A stretch of 64,000 bases of DNA from Sycobia sp. Sy_11 (GCA_018907035.1 JACCIC010000359.1:1-64000), one strand, 5' to 3'; numbered from the stretch's first letter, positions 12,403 to 23,800 are shown. The notes: generated by a model not told the origin, from the letters alone. Numbers and translations: made by a program.

Positions 12403-12537
12403 GTGGGAAGCAGTCGAAGGGAATGGACTGAGGAGGTAGTTTTTTAGTGGGTATGCCCTTCACAGGTGAGTCCTACATACCCTGGGACCGGTCTCCGGGA
12501 TCCATAAAGGATTTTTCTCCTCCTCCCAAAAAAAAAA

Positions 12538-12580
<43 letters not shown>
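12538..12580. repeat. (ATT)n tract at E1/E2 junction
   Basis: About 14 perfect ATT units follow the A-rich end of E1 (12528-12538) and stop abruptly where E2 begins with CTCCGCC. It may be both the E1 tail and the insertion site of E2. Confidence 0.9.
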
Positions 12581-12581
<1 letters not shown>

Positions 12582-13908
12582 TCCGCCACCGCGGATTCAT
12601 AGTGACCCTATGTTTCGGCGGTGCCTGTCCCAAGCCCGGATAAAGGAGGAGGGAATACACTTACAACAACTGGACAGCACACTCTTACAGGTATACATTT
12701 CACAACACTGACACATCACACAACATAACACCTGGCAAACGAAGGGGTAACCATTGCTACGCTCGTGCGTGACGGTCTCGGCCCGGTTACGGGACGGCTA
12801 GCACGGAGTGGACGAACTTCACAGACTGAAAAATTGGGGAGTATTGGCAATGCTAGTACAGCCGTCATACCTCGCATATAAAGATCCGGACGCCACGCAG
12901 TTCGGAAATTCTGTACAGTAGTTCGAGCAGCGGGAGCGAGACACCGAGCGAAGCCGAGCAAGCACGGAGTTTAATGAACTCTACAGGCTCTGAAAGGCAC
13001 GGGCGCGACTGGAACTGCCAGCTCGTGCGCGGCCGACTAGGTGCCTGCTGTGTACCATCGTCTGGCGGTGGGTCCTATGAACGGACATCTTCCCGAATAT
13101 AAAGATGTGGGCACCACGCCTTCCGAAGAGCCCTTTCATAAGGGTAATCGGGTTGCGAGAGTGAAGCACGGAGCGGCATTTTAGTATTGGGTGGGGGCTG
13201 CATGCGCATGGGCTCTGGCTGGGGACACCCTCCACTGCTAACTACACTTATACAAGCATAACCCGACTCACGCACTTCACAATTTTTGTCACCGACGCCT
13301 CCGTTCTTTAAACAAGAGCGTATTGGAAGAGGACGGGCTCCTTTCTGATCTGTAAGGGGGGCTCACGACGCTTGCGTCTCTTATTAATTGATGCAGATCA
13401 AATCTTCTCGCCCGATCGTTCTCCCTTGACTTTGACTGGGAGGTAAAAGGGGCTCCAAACGGAGCTAAAGACGGTCCATCGCGTTTGCCGAGCGGTGCAT
13501 GCTTGGGAGCTGCCAAAGGGAGATCCTGGGTGGGGAGGCGAGTCTTCAGGTTGCGTGCTTGGACGACCCGAACCATCTTTGGCTCCTGCTGACGGCAGGA
13601 CGGGCGGCTGAGCGCCTAGCCAGCACCAGTCATTCGGCATTGGCGAGTGTGTCCTGACTCGTAATGTCCGCCGTAAACTCTCCAGAGAGTGAAGTACCTT
13701 ATTGTTGGGGTGTGAAGCTCGAGAGAGCGTTGGTGGGCTAGCGTGCCGGGACGTACTATATCCCCCAGCTCTGTAAAAGAGCCTTACACGAAGGTTCAAA
13801 CCAAAATGACTCCTACAGGTAAGTGTTGGGGAGTCATTTTGGCGAGCTCGTCGCTGAAGGGTTCATGGAGGCCGGCCTCGTGGGGGGACGAAAACTAAAG
13901 AAAGAATT
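12581..13908 (+). promoter_or_regulatory. 5' UTR of E2 with repeated promoter-like units
   Basis: About 1.3 kb of GC-rich non-coding sequence. Two diverged units of about 200 bases are visible at about 12760-12960 and 12961-13170. Each has CGxATATAAAGAT followed by a GxCxCCACGC stretch, and each is associated with an AGCACGGAG word. Repeated TATA-bearing units upstream resemble the tandem promoters of some LINEs. The last 370 bases match E1. Confidence 0.5.
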
Positions 13909-15280
13909 ATGGATATTCCTGACAACAAGAAAGAAGAGGTAGAGAAAGCGAAGAAGAAGGACCAGAAAAGTACGGAGGTAAACAGCCTAGATATCCCCCG
14001 TACTGTCAGTAACGCTAAAGCTGACAGCGCTGCTGGTGCAGCAAGTCATGGCAGCACAGTCGTGGATGATCACGAAAAAGCCCTCATCGACTCCATACAA
14101 AATTTGTTTAAAATGATGCTGGAGGCCATGAAAAGGCAAAAACATGTTAACAATACAATAAAGGAGGAGCTTCCGGCTTTACAAAGCCAATTCGAGGAGC
14201 TTGTAAGTAGAAGGCGCCTCAGGGCACGGTGCCTACATACACCCGAAGTTGCAGAGATAATAGAAGGACAAAAGAGACATCCTTCTACCTCTCCAATGGA
14301 ATTACCTGAGGGGGGGGGCGAAAGAAGAAGAGAAAAAAAGGGACGAAGGTCCAAGAATTGAAGAACATGCGGCTGCCAAACCGAACCGTGGGAACGAGCC
14401 ACAGGCTGAGCAAGGTTGGAAGAAAGTCCCTACCAGGCAGGACAAGAGAGCAGCCAAAAAAAGAAAATGAAACAAAGAAGACTAATAGAAAGGGGGCTAC
14501 CAAATCTGGAGAGGGCCCCACCAAACTGAAAGGTGGAGTAGGGAGAAGGGCAAGGCCTGAAGCGCTGCTCCTCAAGCCCGCGGAGGGGAAGACCTACGCA
14601 GAGATCCTTGGAGGAATCCGCCATAAGGTCGACCCCTCGCAACATGGAGTCACAATCAGGGACATTCGCGGAACATTAAACGGCGATGTCCTGATTGAGT
14701 TTAAGAAGGCTTCGGCGGAGGGCAAGGACGGCTTTACGAATGTCCTGAAAGAGGTCGTTGGGGAAAATGCGGCACTTCGCAGTCTGACCCCCAAGATTAC
14801 CTTGGAAATCAGAGACGTGGACGGCTGCGCGACACACGACGAGGTTCAGCCAGCCTTCCTTGGCATTTTGCGGGACTCTACCGGCCCCCTCGAGGTGAGG
14901 CTTACAAGGGAGAATAAAGTCGGTAAACGACTAGCCCTCGTGAGCCTCTCTGAGGCCTCTCTGAGGCTGGCCAGCGGCTATTGGAGGTGGGAAAGGTGGC
15001 CATTGGATGGGTCTTTTGCGGCTTGCGGTGGCAGGTCCAAGTCGAGCGCTGTTACAGATGTCTCGGCTATGGACACCGCGGTTCGGGTTGCGATGGCCCA
15101 GACAGGAGCACCGCCTGCTTCCGGTGCTGGCAGCAGGGACACAAGGCGTCTGACTGTAGAACGCCTCCATTGTGTTTCCTCTACCCGGGAACCACGCCCG
15201 CAGCGTTAAATCACGTTGCGGGGTCTGGGGCTTGTGTGGTATTCCGCGAAGCCTTTGCTAGGTCTCGCCAAAATGGTTAA
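13909..15280 (+). pseudogene. E2 ORF1, Gag-like zinc-knuckle protein, broken
   Basis: The N-terminal part (13909 to about 14310) is charged with a likely helical stretch (DSIQNLFKMMLEAMKRQ). A run of nine G near 14309-14317 coincides with a frameshift. The frame then continues through KPAEGKTYAEI (about 14575) and the conserved middle domain, and shifts again near 14960. It ends with knuckles CYRCLGYGHRGSGC and CFRCWQQGHKASDC. The third knuckle reads CFLY, so its second Cys is lost. The stop at 15278-15280 overlaps the ORF2 ATG at 15274. Confidence 0.82.
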
Positions 15281-18211
15281 AGTCGTGCAGGCGAACCTGA
15301 ATAGGAGTCGGATGGCGAGCGACCTCCTTCCGCATATCTGTCTTGAGAAGGACGCTGACATCGTCATCGTCAGCGAACAATATCAAGATGGAGATGTGGG
15401 AGTCTGGTACTGTGGCGATTTGGATTTTTAACCCACACCGCTTTCGGGTGGAGCGCCACGGATCCGGCCGCGGCTTCGTCTGGGTGAGGGGCAGCAACGT
15501 AAATTACCTCAGCTGCTATCTCACCCCGATTGAGGCCATCGGGGGTTTCCAGTCTAAACTGGATGCCCTTGAGGATGCGGTAAGAGAAATGGAGGTGGAG
15601 CTGGTAGTGGCTGGAGATTTGAACAGCAAAGCTCTCGAGTGGGGGAACTCTTGCCGGACTCTAGGGGAGACGAGTAATGGATATGGCATGCAGACTAGGT
15701 CTGGTTGTCTTGAACTCCGAATCTACGTCGACCTTTCGGAGACTTGGCTACAGGGAGACCATCCCTGATGTATCCTTTGCGACGGAGATTCTGGCCGCAC
15801 GAGTGCGGGACTTCCGGGTGATCGAAGAATATACAGCCAGCGATCACCAATACATCACCTTCTGCGTTGGTGATGTCACGCCAGTCAGGGACACAATTGA
15901 ACGTCGCCCAGCCAGATGGATCGTCGCGAGGATGGATCACGAGAAGTTTACGAGAAGCACTAGAACGCGGACAGCGCCTCCTGATTGAATTACCAAGGAC
16001 CGCAATGCTTTGCGAGCGCGCGAAAGCGGTAACGGTGGCTACAATGCATCTGATCCGCCAAGCCTGCAAGCAAGTGATACCGAGGAAACTCGCGGGTCGT
16101 GCTCGTCGTCCGACTTATTGGTGGACGGACAAAATTGCGGAGCTGCGTCTGCGCCGCGTAGCCCACAGGGCTCAAAGGCGCGACCACGATGCCGCTCTGA
16201 GAATCGCATAACATCTAATGGCGAAGAAGACTCTAAAGCGAGCCATCAAAGCTAGTAAACGCGGATGCTGGAAAAAGCTGGGAGAGGATCTGAACAACGA
16301 TCCATGAGGATTGGGGTATAAAATCATAGCCCGCAAATTAGGCATGTTCCGTAAAAGCATGCCTATGAGCGCGGAAGTGATGAACAGTATCGTCCATGCC
16401 GTATTCCCTACTCATCCCAAACGAAGGGATGAACTCCTGGTTCCCGAGGGTCCTGAGGCACCGCCTTTCACAAGGGCGGAGCTAGAGAGAACAGTGCGCT
16501 CTCTGAAAAACAAATAGGCACCAGGACCTGACGGACTTCCGGCAGAAGTGTTGAAAGCGGTGGTACAGAGCTATCCTGAACTCTTGCTGGGTATGTACAA
16601 CTCGTGCCTTCGCGCGGGAATATTTTATCCTTGCTGGTACAAGGCGAGACTTGTGCTGATAAGCAAGGGCAAAGGATCATCTAGTGCTCCGTCGGCGTAC
16701 AGACCCTTATGCATGCTAGACACCGCCGGGAAACTGCTGGAAAAGCTGGTGAGACACCGCCTACAGGCGGCACTTTTAATGGTGACCTTTCCAAGAGGCA
16801 GTATGGCTTTCAGAGAGGGCGGTCAACCATAAATGCCATTCAGGAGGTAGTGGAGGCGGCCAGGACTACGGAGCGGGGGAATCACTTTTCCCGACCCGTA
16901 TGTCTTCTGGTGACACTCGATGTCAAAAACGCCTTCAACTCGGTTAGGTGCACAGACGTGCTGGGGGCACTGGAGAAGGACTTCAATGTACCTAGGTACC
17001 TACTCCAGATCATCGGAAATTATTTGAAGGACAGATCCATTCTGTACGAAACGGCAGAGGGCTCTAAGCGAAATCAGTTAACGTGTGGCGCGGCCCAAGG
17101 CTCCATTCTGGGTCCCGATCTATGGAATATTTCCTATGACGGGATCCTTCGGTTGGACATGCCGGAAGACTGCTCGCTGATCGGGTATGCGGATGATGTG
17201 GCAGCTGTTATTATTGCGCGCAATATGACACTGGCACAGACGCGCCTTCATCAGACGATGCGCAGAATTCGGGATTGGATGGGTGATCACGGGCTGGAAG
17301 TAACGGAGGCAAAAACTGAGATTGTGCTCCTTACGAAGAAGCGCGTCCCCAGAGTGCAGCCACTAGTTATTGGGGAGATGTCGGTCCTGACCAAGGCATC
17401 TATCAAGTACCTGGGGGTGATACTAGATACGAAGCTTACCTTCTGGGAACAGATTCGGAGGTCGGCGGAAGTGGTGGCCTCCCTTTGCAGGGTCATGGTG
17501 AACGTAGGAGGACCACGCCCCTGCATCAGGCGGCTGCTACTGCGAGATGCTGAGTCCATCATGCTTTATGGTGCTGAAGTCTGGGCCGATGCACTGCAAC
17601 ACGCAAACTATCGCAGGCGCATGGCGGCTGTACAGACGAGATGCGCTTTACGTGTAGCGTGCTCGTATCGCACGGTCTCGGAGGCCGCCTCCCTAGTGGT
17701 TGCCGGGATGATCCCGGTAGACCTCCTGGCCCAGGAGCGGAAGTTCGTCCACCAGATGAACAGGACACTCCGCCAAGCCGAAGGGAAGGAGCAAGCCAGA
17801 GAGCGTTCGATGGCTTGCTGGCAGAATAGGTGGGAGCAAGATAATCGCGGAAGGTGAACCGCCAGACTTATAAGTCAGGTGGCCCCGTGGATCGGTCGGC
17901 AGCATGGGGAGGTAAATTACTATCTCGCCCAGATGCTGACCGACCATGGGTACTTCTGCGCATACATGCACAAGATGGGCAAAGTCGCGGATCCAGGTTG
18001 TATATACTGTGGATCCGCAAAAGACGATGCCCATCATACATTTTTTGTGTGCAGGTAGTGGGAGCAGCAGAGGGAGCTATTGGGGGAGGATGCCGGAAGG
18101 GTTACCCCGAAAGGCTTCATCCCCCTGATGCTCTCCAGCCAAGAGGCATGGGGAAGGGTTGCCTATTTGGTGGAGGATATCCTCAGACGGAAGAAGGCGG
18201 ACCTTCCCTAG
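15274..18211 (+). pseudogene. E2 ORF2, endonuclease-reverse transcriptase, heavily broken
   Basis: The order is EEP endonuclease (ANLNRSR, SEQY, AGDLNSKALEWG, IPDVSFAT, SDHQY), reverse transcriptase (LDVKNAFNS, GAAQGSILGPD, GYADD near 17185) and C-terminal zinc motif CIYCGSAKDDAHHTFFVC (about 17998-18052). Frame changes occur near 15400, 15660, 15930 and 16790. Stops lie near 16305, 16515, 17855 (TGA) and 18056 (TAG). The ancestral end is probably TAG at 18209-18211. This copy can make no enzyme. Confidence 0.85.
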
Positions 18212-18360
18212 ATCCTTCTATTTTGCTGGGATATAGTCGCGCCCGAAGGCGAACAACCTGGTTCCCTTCCCGATGTAATGCCTAACGGCGGTTTCCGGGG
18301 TGGGGAGTTGAGCCAGGGAGAGGAGGTCTGTTCGGTGCACGCCAGCCGACTCCGGCCTGC

Positions 18361-18376
18361 AGCTCTTTTCAGAGCT
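18361..18376 (+). promoter_or_regulatory. histone-mRNA-like 3' stem-loop in E2 3' UTR
   Basis: The 16-mer AGCTCTTTTCAGAGCT is identical to that of E1. Here flanking CTGC and GCAG lengthen the stem to ten pairs (18357-18380). A purine stretch AGAAAGCAG follows, loosely like a histone downstream element. It stays identical while the surrounding UTR differs between E1 and E2. Confidence 0.6.
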
Positions 18377-18509
18377 GCAGAAAGCAGTCGGGGGAATGCA
18401 CCGAGGAGGTAGTTTTTTAGTGGGTATACCTTTCTGTTGGTGATTCCCACATAGCCGGGGACCGGTCCCCGTGATCCATAAAGGAATTTTCTCCTCCTCT
18501 ATACAAAAA

Positions 18510-18510
<1 letters not shown>

Positions 18511-18548
<38 letters not shown>
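18511..18548. repeat. (TTA)n tract at E2/E3 junction
   Basis: About 12 perfect units follow the 3' end of E2. E3 starts directly after them, inside its ORF1. Confidence 0.9.
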
Positions 18549-18963
18549 GCGTGACGGAGGATGAGGTGTGTGAGGCCTTCAAAAGCAAACTGCCAGATTA
18601 ACGTGGCGAGCTGCAGATCAGAGTGACCAAAACCAACACTGCGGAACAACGTGCTGCCATCGTAGTGTTGGAGGAGGTTGCTGCTGCGCAGCTGCTGAAG
18701 ATCAGGTTTTTGCGAGTGGGCCTGGTGAATTGTCGTGTACGCCGCCGCGAAATAATGACGAGGTGCTACAGGTGCCTAGACTATGGTCACCGGAGTCATA
18801 GCTGTAAAGGCCCTGACCGTAGCGCCTGTTGTTATCGTTGCGGACAGAGAGAGCACAAGGTCGCGTCTTGCACCGCAGAACCCGAATGCCTTCTCACGTT
18901 GCCGATTCCGGCGCCTGTCCGACTTTTCGCGAGGCTCTCTCAAAAAAGGCTAAATGGTCGTAG
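18549..18963 (+). pseudogene. E3 ORF1 remnant
   Basis: Only the C-terminal half remains. A TAA sits at 18600-18602. Knuckles CYRCLDYGHRSHSC and CCYRCGQREHKVASC are present. A deletion of about 34 bases near 18892 removes most of the third knuckle and shifts the frame. The original stop TAG (18961-18963) overlaps the ORF2 ATG at 18954. Confidence 0.8.
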
Positions 18964-21746
18964 TTCTACAAGGGAATATTAATCGCAGCAGGACAGCTGA
19001 TCACCTCCTTCTTCGGCTTTGCCACGATACTGATGCTGATATATTAATTATCAGCGAACAGTATTGGAACAGAGAAAGAGTAGGTTGGTTCACCGATAAC
19101 TGTGGAACGGCAGCTATTTGGATTCCTGACCCAAGAAAAACAAAAGTAGAGGATCATGGATCTGGAAATGGCTATGTTTGGGTACGATGCAATCGCATCA
19201 GGTATGTGAGTTGCTATCATACACCAAACCAAGCCATAGGTGACTACCAGGTCATACTAGATGACCTGGAAGACACCGTCAGAGAAATAAAAGGTGAGCT
19301 GGTGATGGCAGGTGACATTAATGCAAGGGCCCTAGAATGGAGCATGGCGGGGCCCGACTCCAGGGGTCGATGAGTCATGGAACTAGTGTCCAGACTAGGT
19401 CTAATAGTTCTAAATTCTTGCAATACTTCGACCTTCAGGAGTGTACAAATGTCTCGCGAATTGTGTCTCTCGCGACACAATTCGCGAGAGCCCCCTAGAT
19501 GGAACGTTGCAGGGATAAATAGAGAGAAATTCTCACAGGCCATTGGACGCGGTCAGCAAAGCCTTGTGAGGATTCCAAATGGCTCATCGACAATTCAGCA
19601 CGCCAGGGAGTTGACTAGCGCCACAATGCGCATTCTACGCCGGGCTTGCGAAGAGTCGATGCCGTGCAAAGTGGTTGGTGGAAAAAGACGTCCTGTTTAC
19701 TGGTGGACGGCTGAGATAGCTGACATGAGGCGTAGGTGTTTACATCTACAACGAATGTCACAGAGAGCTCGTAAACACGGAGATGACATCACTTTGAGGA
19801 GGGCTGCATACAAGCTATTTAAGAAAGCTCTTCGACCAGCGATCGAGGCCATCAAACGCCGATGCTGGAAGGCGCTGTGTGAGGACATAGATGGGGATCC
19901 ATAGGGACTGGGATACAGGGTAGTTGCTGGAAAACTGGGAGCTCATGGAAACATGGGCACCTTGAACTCCGGCACAATGCAGAACATCGTAGATACCCTG
20001 TTCCCCACCCACCCTGATAGAATAAGAGGGCTCCAGGACTTGACGGAATACCTGGATAGGTGCTGAAAATAGTAGTTGAGGAGCATCCAGAACTCCTTCT
20101 GTCGATGTACAATTCGTGCTTGACAGCTGGTTTATTCTATTCTAGCTGGGAGGTGGCGAAACTTGTGCTTATCGACAAGGGCAAGGGTCCGCCGGAGGCG
20201 CCTTCGTCGTATCGTCCTTTATGTATGTTAGATACAGCTGGAAAGCTGATGGAGCGTCTATTGAAGCCACGACTCCTGGGGGCTGTTGCTGCTGCCGGCG
20301 GCTTGGCTCACAGATAATATGGATGCCGGGAAGGCAGGGCGACGGTGGACGCCACCCTCGAGGTTGTTGATGCGGGGAGGCGCGCAGAGAAGGGTAATCA
20401 CTACTCTCGACCTGTTTGCCTCCTGGCTACCCTTGACGTTCGGAATCCCTTCAACTCTGTTGGATGGGCAAATGTTTTGAGGGCCATAGAGCGCGACTTT
20501 CGGATGCCACCTTATATACTTCGTATATTGGATGACTACCTTACGGATCGATACTTGGTTTACGAGACATCGGACGGTTGGAGAAGGAAAAAACTTAGTT
20601 CCGGGGTGGCTCAGGGGTCTGTACTCGGAGCCGACATGTGGAACGTTTCATATGACGGAATACTCCGGATACAGATGCCTGAGGACACCTTTCTGGTTGG
20701 ATACGCAGATGATGTAGCAGCTGTTGTCATCGCTAGGGATTATGACGCTGCACAGATGCGACTCAATCAGGTGATGCGTCGAGTGGAGAGATGGATGGAG
20801 AGCAATGGGTTAGAACTGGCGGCGGCGAAAACGGAGATCGTGCTCCTAACTAAGAAACGAATCCCAAAGATACGCCTTACGCAGGTTGGAGACACGACGG
20901 TGAGTACCAAAGCAGCTGTAAGGTACCTGGGGGTGACGCTTGATTCCAAGCTGACCTTCTGGGACCAAATAAAAAAAAGTGGCGGATAGAGCTGCCCGAG
21001 TGACAGCACAACTTAGCAGGTTGATGGCCAATGTTGGTGGTCCAGCACCCTGCAAGCGGCGTCTGCTCATAAGGACAGCTGAATCCATCATGCTATACGG
21101 CGCGGAGGTATGGGCCGATGCACTGATGGCCCAAAAATATAGAAAAAGAATGGCGGCAGTGCAGCGTAGAGGGGCATTACGCATCGTGAGCTCCTACCGT
21201 ACGGTCTCCGAGTCGGCGGTGCTGGTAATCGCATGTGTTACCCCCATTGATCTCCAGGCACAAGAAAAGAAATTTGTCCACCAGAATAAGAATATTCTCG
21301 GCAGAATTGAGGCAGCTGCATGGGCCAGAGCTGTCACGATAACCGAATGGCAGAAGCGCTGGGAGAGGGATCCGCGTGGCCGATGGACGGCTCGTCTGAT
21401 CAATCAGTTAAAGCCATGGCTCCAGAGGTCGCACGGAGAGGTTAATTATCACCTCACACAGCTCTTATCGGGGCACGGTCGGTTTCGATCCTATCTCCAC
21501 AAGATGGGGAAAGTACCGGATCCGAGCTGTGCCCACTGTTGCGCTTCCCGAGACGATGCACTTCACACATTCTTTCAGTGCGAGGTGTTTCGCCTTGAAA
21601 GGGAATGCCTCTGGAGAGACATAGGCCCATGTGGGCCTGATAATATCGTTCGGCTGATGCTAGAGAGCTATGAGAAGTGGTCCAGGATTTGCAATTTCTA
21701 CAAAGCCATCCTGGACCACAAAAGAAGAATTGAAGAAGGCGTGTAA
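18954..21746 (+). pseudogene. E3 ORF2, endonuclease-reverse transcriptase, broken
   Basis: The EEP part begins at 18954 and is cut by TGA at 19371-19373. A deletion removes the end of the endonuclease domain and leaves a 15-bp inverted duplication at 19453-19488. A TAG replaces a Trp codon near 19902. About 90 bases are missing near 20018, removing the start of the reverse transcriptase. A TAA lies near 20315. From 20345 the frame is open through LDVRNPFNS, QGSVLGAD and GYADD, then shifts at the extra G near 20983 that E1 also has. The C-terminal CCHC motif is intact. Confidence 0.86.
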
Positions 21747-22526
21747 GCCCGCAAGGGCGAATAGGATGGCGCAGCCCAGAAGTAATGTCCTCATAGACGG
21801 TTCCTGGGCTGCACTTACGCCATCGTGAGGAGGTCTCCTCGGTGCACGCCTGCCGACCCCGTGTATCCAGCAGTATTCTTATACTATACATGTGGTCCCT
21901 ACAAACTGTTTTAATTCTTATTCATTTAATCATCTTTTGAATAACAAACTAATTCGATCTTAAAAGTACCCCATACAATATAATAAAAAATTCTGATTTA
22001 CTGAAGTACATTATCATATTACTTTTATATTTCGTATATTAAAAATTTTACTATTAAAATGTTAAAACTAAATTAATTTCTTTAGACGGAGATTAATTCT
22101 ACTATTGAAAATCATATTTTAAAAGGAAAAGCATTACCATTAAATTCGCATGATTTAAGTTACGTCTTGTTAAATCTCTTCGACCAACAACCAAATCACT
22201 TTTGGCAGGTAAATTCTTTTATATATAATATTGCAAATTAAATTTATATCAGCGTGCATCTAGAATTAAGATACCCATTAAATAATAGTTAATTACTTGT
22301 TCAGCCTTTTAACTTTATATTGTCACTTACTCAAGCCTTTATTTCTTATATACTGGACTAAAGCAATTATTTTCTTGAATTTGATTGTACTCTAATAGTT
22401 TTCCTCGAAATATCATTTGTCTAATTAACTTATATATTATTTATTCTTATTTTTGTCTTAATTATTATAATTACAACTTATTAATTAAGTTTCAGTTATG
22501 TGTACATATATATATATATATATATA

Positions 22527-23800
22527 AGTTGTAAAATATCTCACTTCCGCTTTTTTGCTCTTTATGGAATGCTTTATAAAAAGTGTTACAAGGATCGGAT
22601 TCACTTCAAATATGCCCCGTTTTGTTCGATAATCTGTTTCCATCTAGACGGCAAATTCATAATATCCCTCCCGTAGAAACCCCGTTCCTTATTTGCGAAG
22701 AACTCGGACAGTCACTTTTCAGAAGCCTCTTTTTGATTCCAACTTTACACCACCAAGGGCGTTCGACATAGACAGTTAGTAATCACTTGGCGCTATGTCC
22801 GGGCTATATGGTGGATGCAATAAAACCTCCTATCCGAACTCCCGTAGCTTCTGACGAGTCATCAACGAAGTATGTGGTCTGGCGTTGTCCTGGTGGAACA
22901 CTACACCCTTCCTGTTGGCCAATTGTGGACGCTTCTAGTCGATAGTCTGCTTCAAGCGGTGCAGTTGTTCACAGTAGATCCTAGAATTAAGCGTCTGGTC
23001 ATATGAGAGCAGCTTATAGTGGATGATTCCCTTACAATCCCACCAAACACACAGCAAAACCTTCCTGGCCGCTAATACCGGCTTCGCCATTGATTGGGAC
23101 GGTTCACTAGCCTTGGACCACGGCCGTTTTCGCTTGATATTGCCGGATATGATCCATGATTCGTAGCCAGTCACCATCCGCTTCAAAAATGGGTCGAGTT
23201 CGTTCCGTTTCAACAGCACATCGCAGGCGTTGATTCAGTCCAGAAGGTTTTTTGGCGTCAAATCATGCGGCATCCAAACATCAAACTTTTTTTGTATCCA
23301 GCCTTCTACAGATGGTTTAAAATGGTTTGGTGACTAACTCTCATCTCCGGGGCGATGTCACGAGATGCCACATTCCGGTCTAAGTCGATAAATTCCATGA
23401 TTTGTTCGGTATTCGTCGTCACAGGTCTTCCGCCGGCTGGCTTATCTATGGTCTCGTTTTCACCGGCTCTGAATCGTCGAAACCATTCCTCTGCAGTTCG
23501 AAGTGATAGCGTGCCATCCCTCAAAACACCATTAATATCACGGAACGTTTCTCTAGCGAATTTGCCTTTGATGAAGAAAAACTTTCAAATAGCGCGAATT
23601 TCGGCGTTAGTGAACTCCATGTTTACACGTCTAGAACTTTTCAACGCAATATCCAAACTAATCATGCATAGCGTCGTTTTGTATATTACGTCAAGACCTT
23701 TCAAATGATGTATAGTATTGACAGATACGAGCTCTGTAGCGCTTTGTACATAGACGCGAAATTCATAAGACAAAAAGGCGGAAGGGAGATATTTGACAAC

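Larger units (their letters stand above)
7140..12537 (+). mobile_element. R1-clade non-LTR retrotransposon E1 (family A), near full length
   Basis: The element has a 5' UTR (7140-8072), ORF1 with zinc knuckles (8073-9292), ORF2 with an apurinic-type endonuclease and a reverse transcriptase (9283-12265), a 3' UTR with a histone-like stem-loop, and an A-rich end running into (ATT)n. This two-ORF order with an N-terminal EEP endonuclease and a C-terminal CCHC motif is that of the R1 clade. Both ORFs carry stops or frameshifts, so this copy is dead. Its 3' half is almost identical to E3 (18549-21861). Confidence 0.9.
12581..18510 (+). mobile_element. R1-clade non-LTR retrotransposon E2 (family B)
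   Basis: E2 has the same plan as E1: long 5' UTR, ORF1 with zinc knuckles, overlapping ORF2, 3' UTR with the histone-like hairpin and an (ATT)n end. Proteins are clearly related but divergent, for example LDVKNAFNS against LDVRNAFNS in E1. It carries more stops and frameshifts than E1, so it is probably an older insertion or from an older family. It lies between two ATT tracts in the same orientation as E1 and E3. Confidence 0.88.
18549..21861 (+). mobile_element. R1-clade retrotransposon E3 (family A), truncated at both ends
   Basis: E3 starts in ORF1 at the point matching 8848 of E1. It ends in the 3' UTR at the point matching about 12380, about 10 bases short of the stem-loop. The 5' truncation is normal for target-primed reverse transcription. 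The missing 3' end is not, and implies a later deletion. Over the last 1.2 kb E1 and E3 are nearly identical. Confidence 0.88.

Noticed and set aside
8382..12660. Long antisense open frames within E1, and likewise within E2 and E3
   Set aside because: They are shadows of the sense ORF1 and ORF2, and differ between copies.
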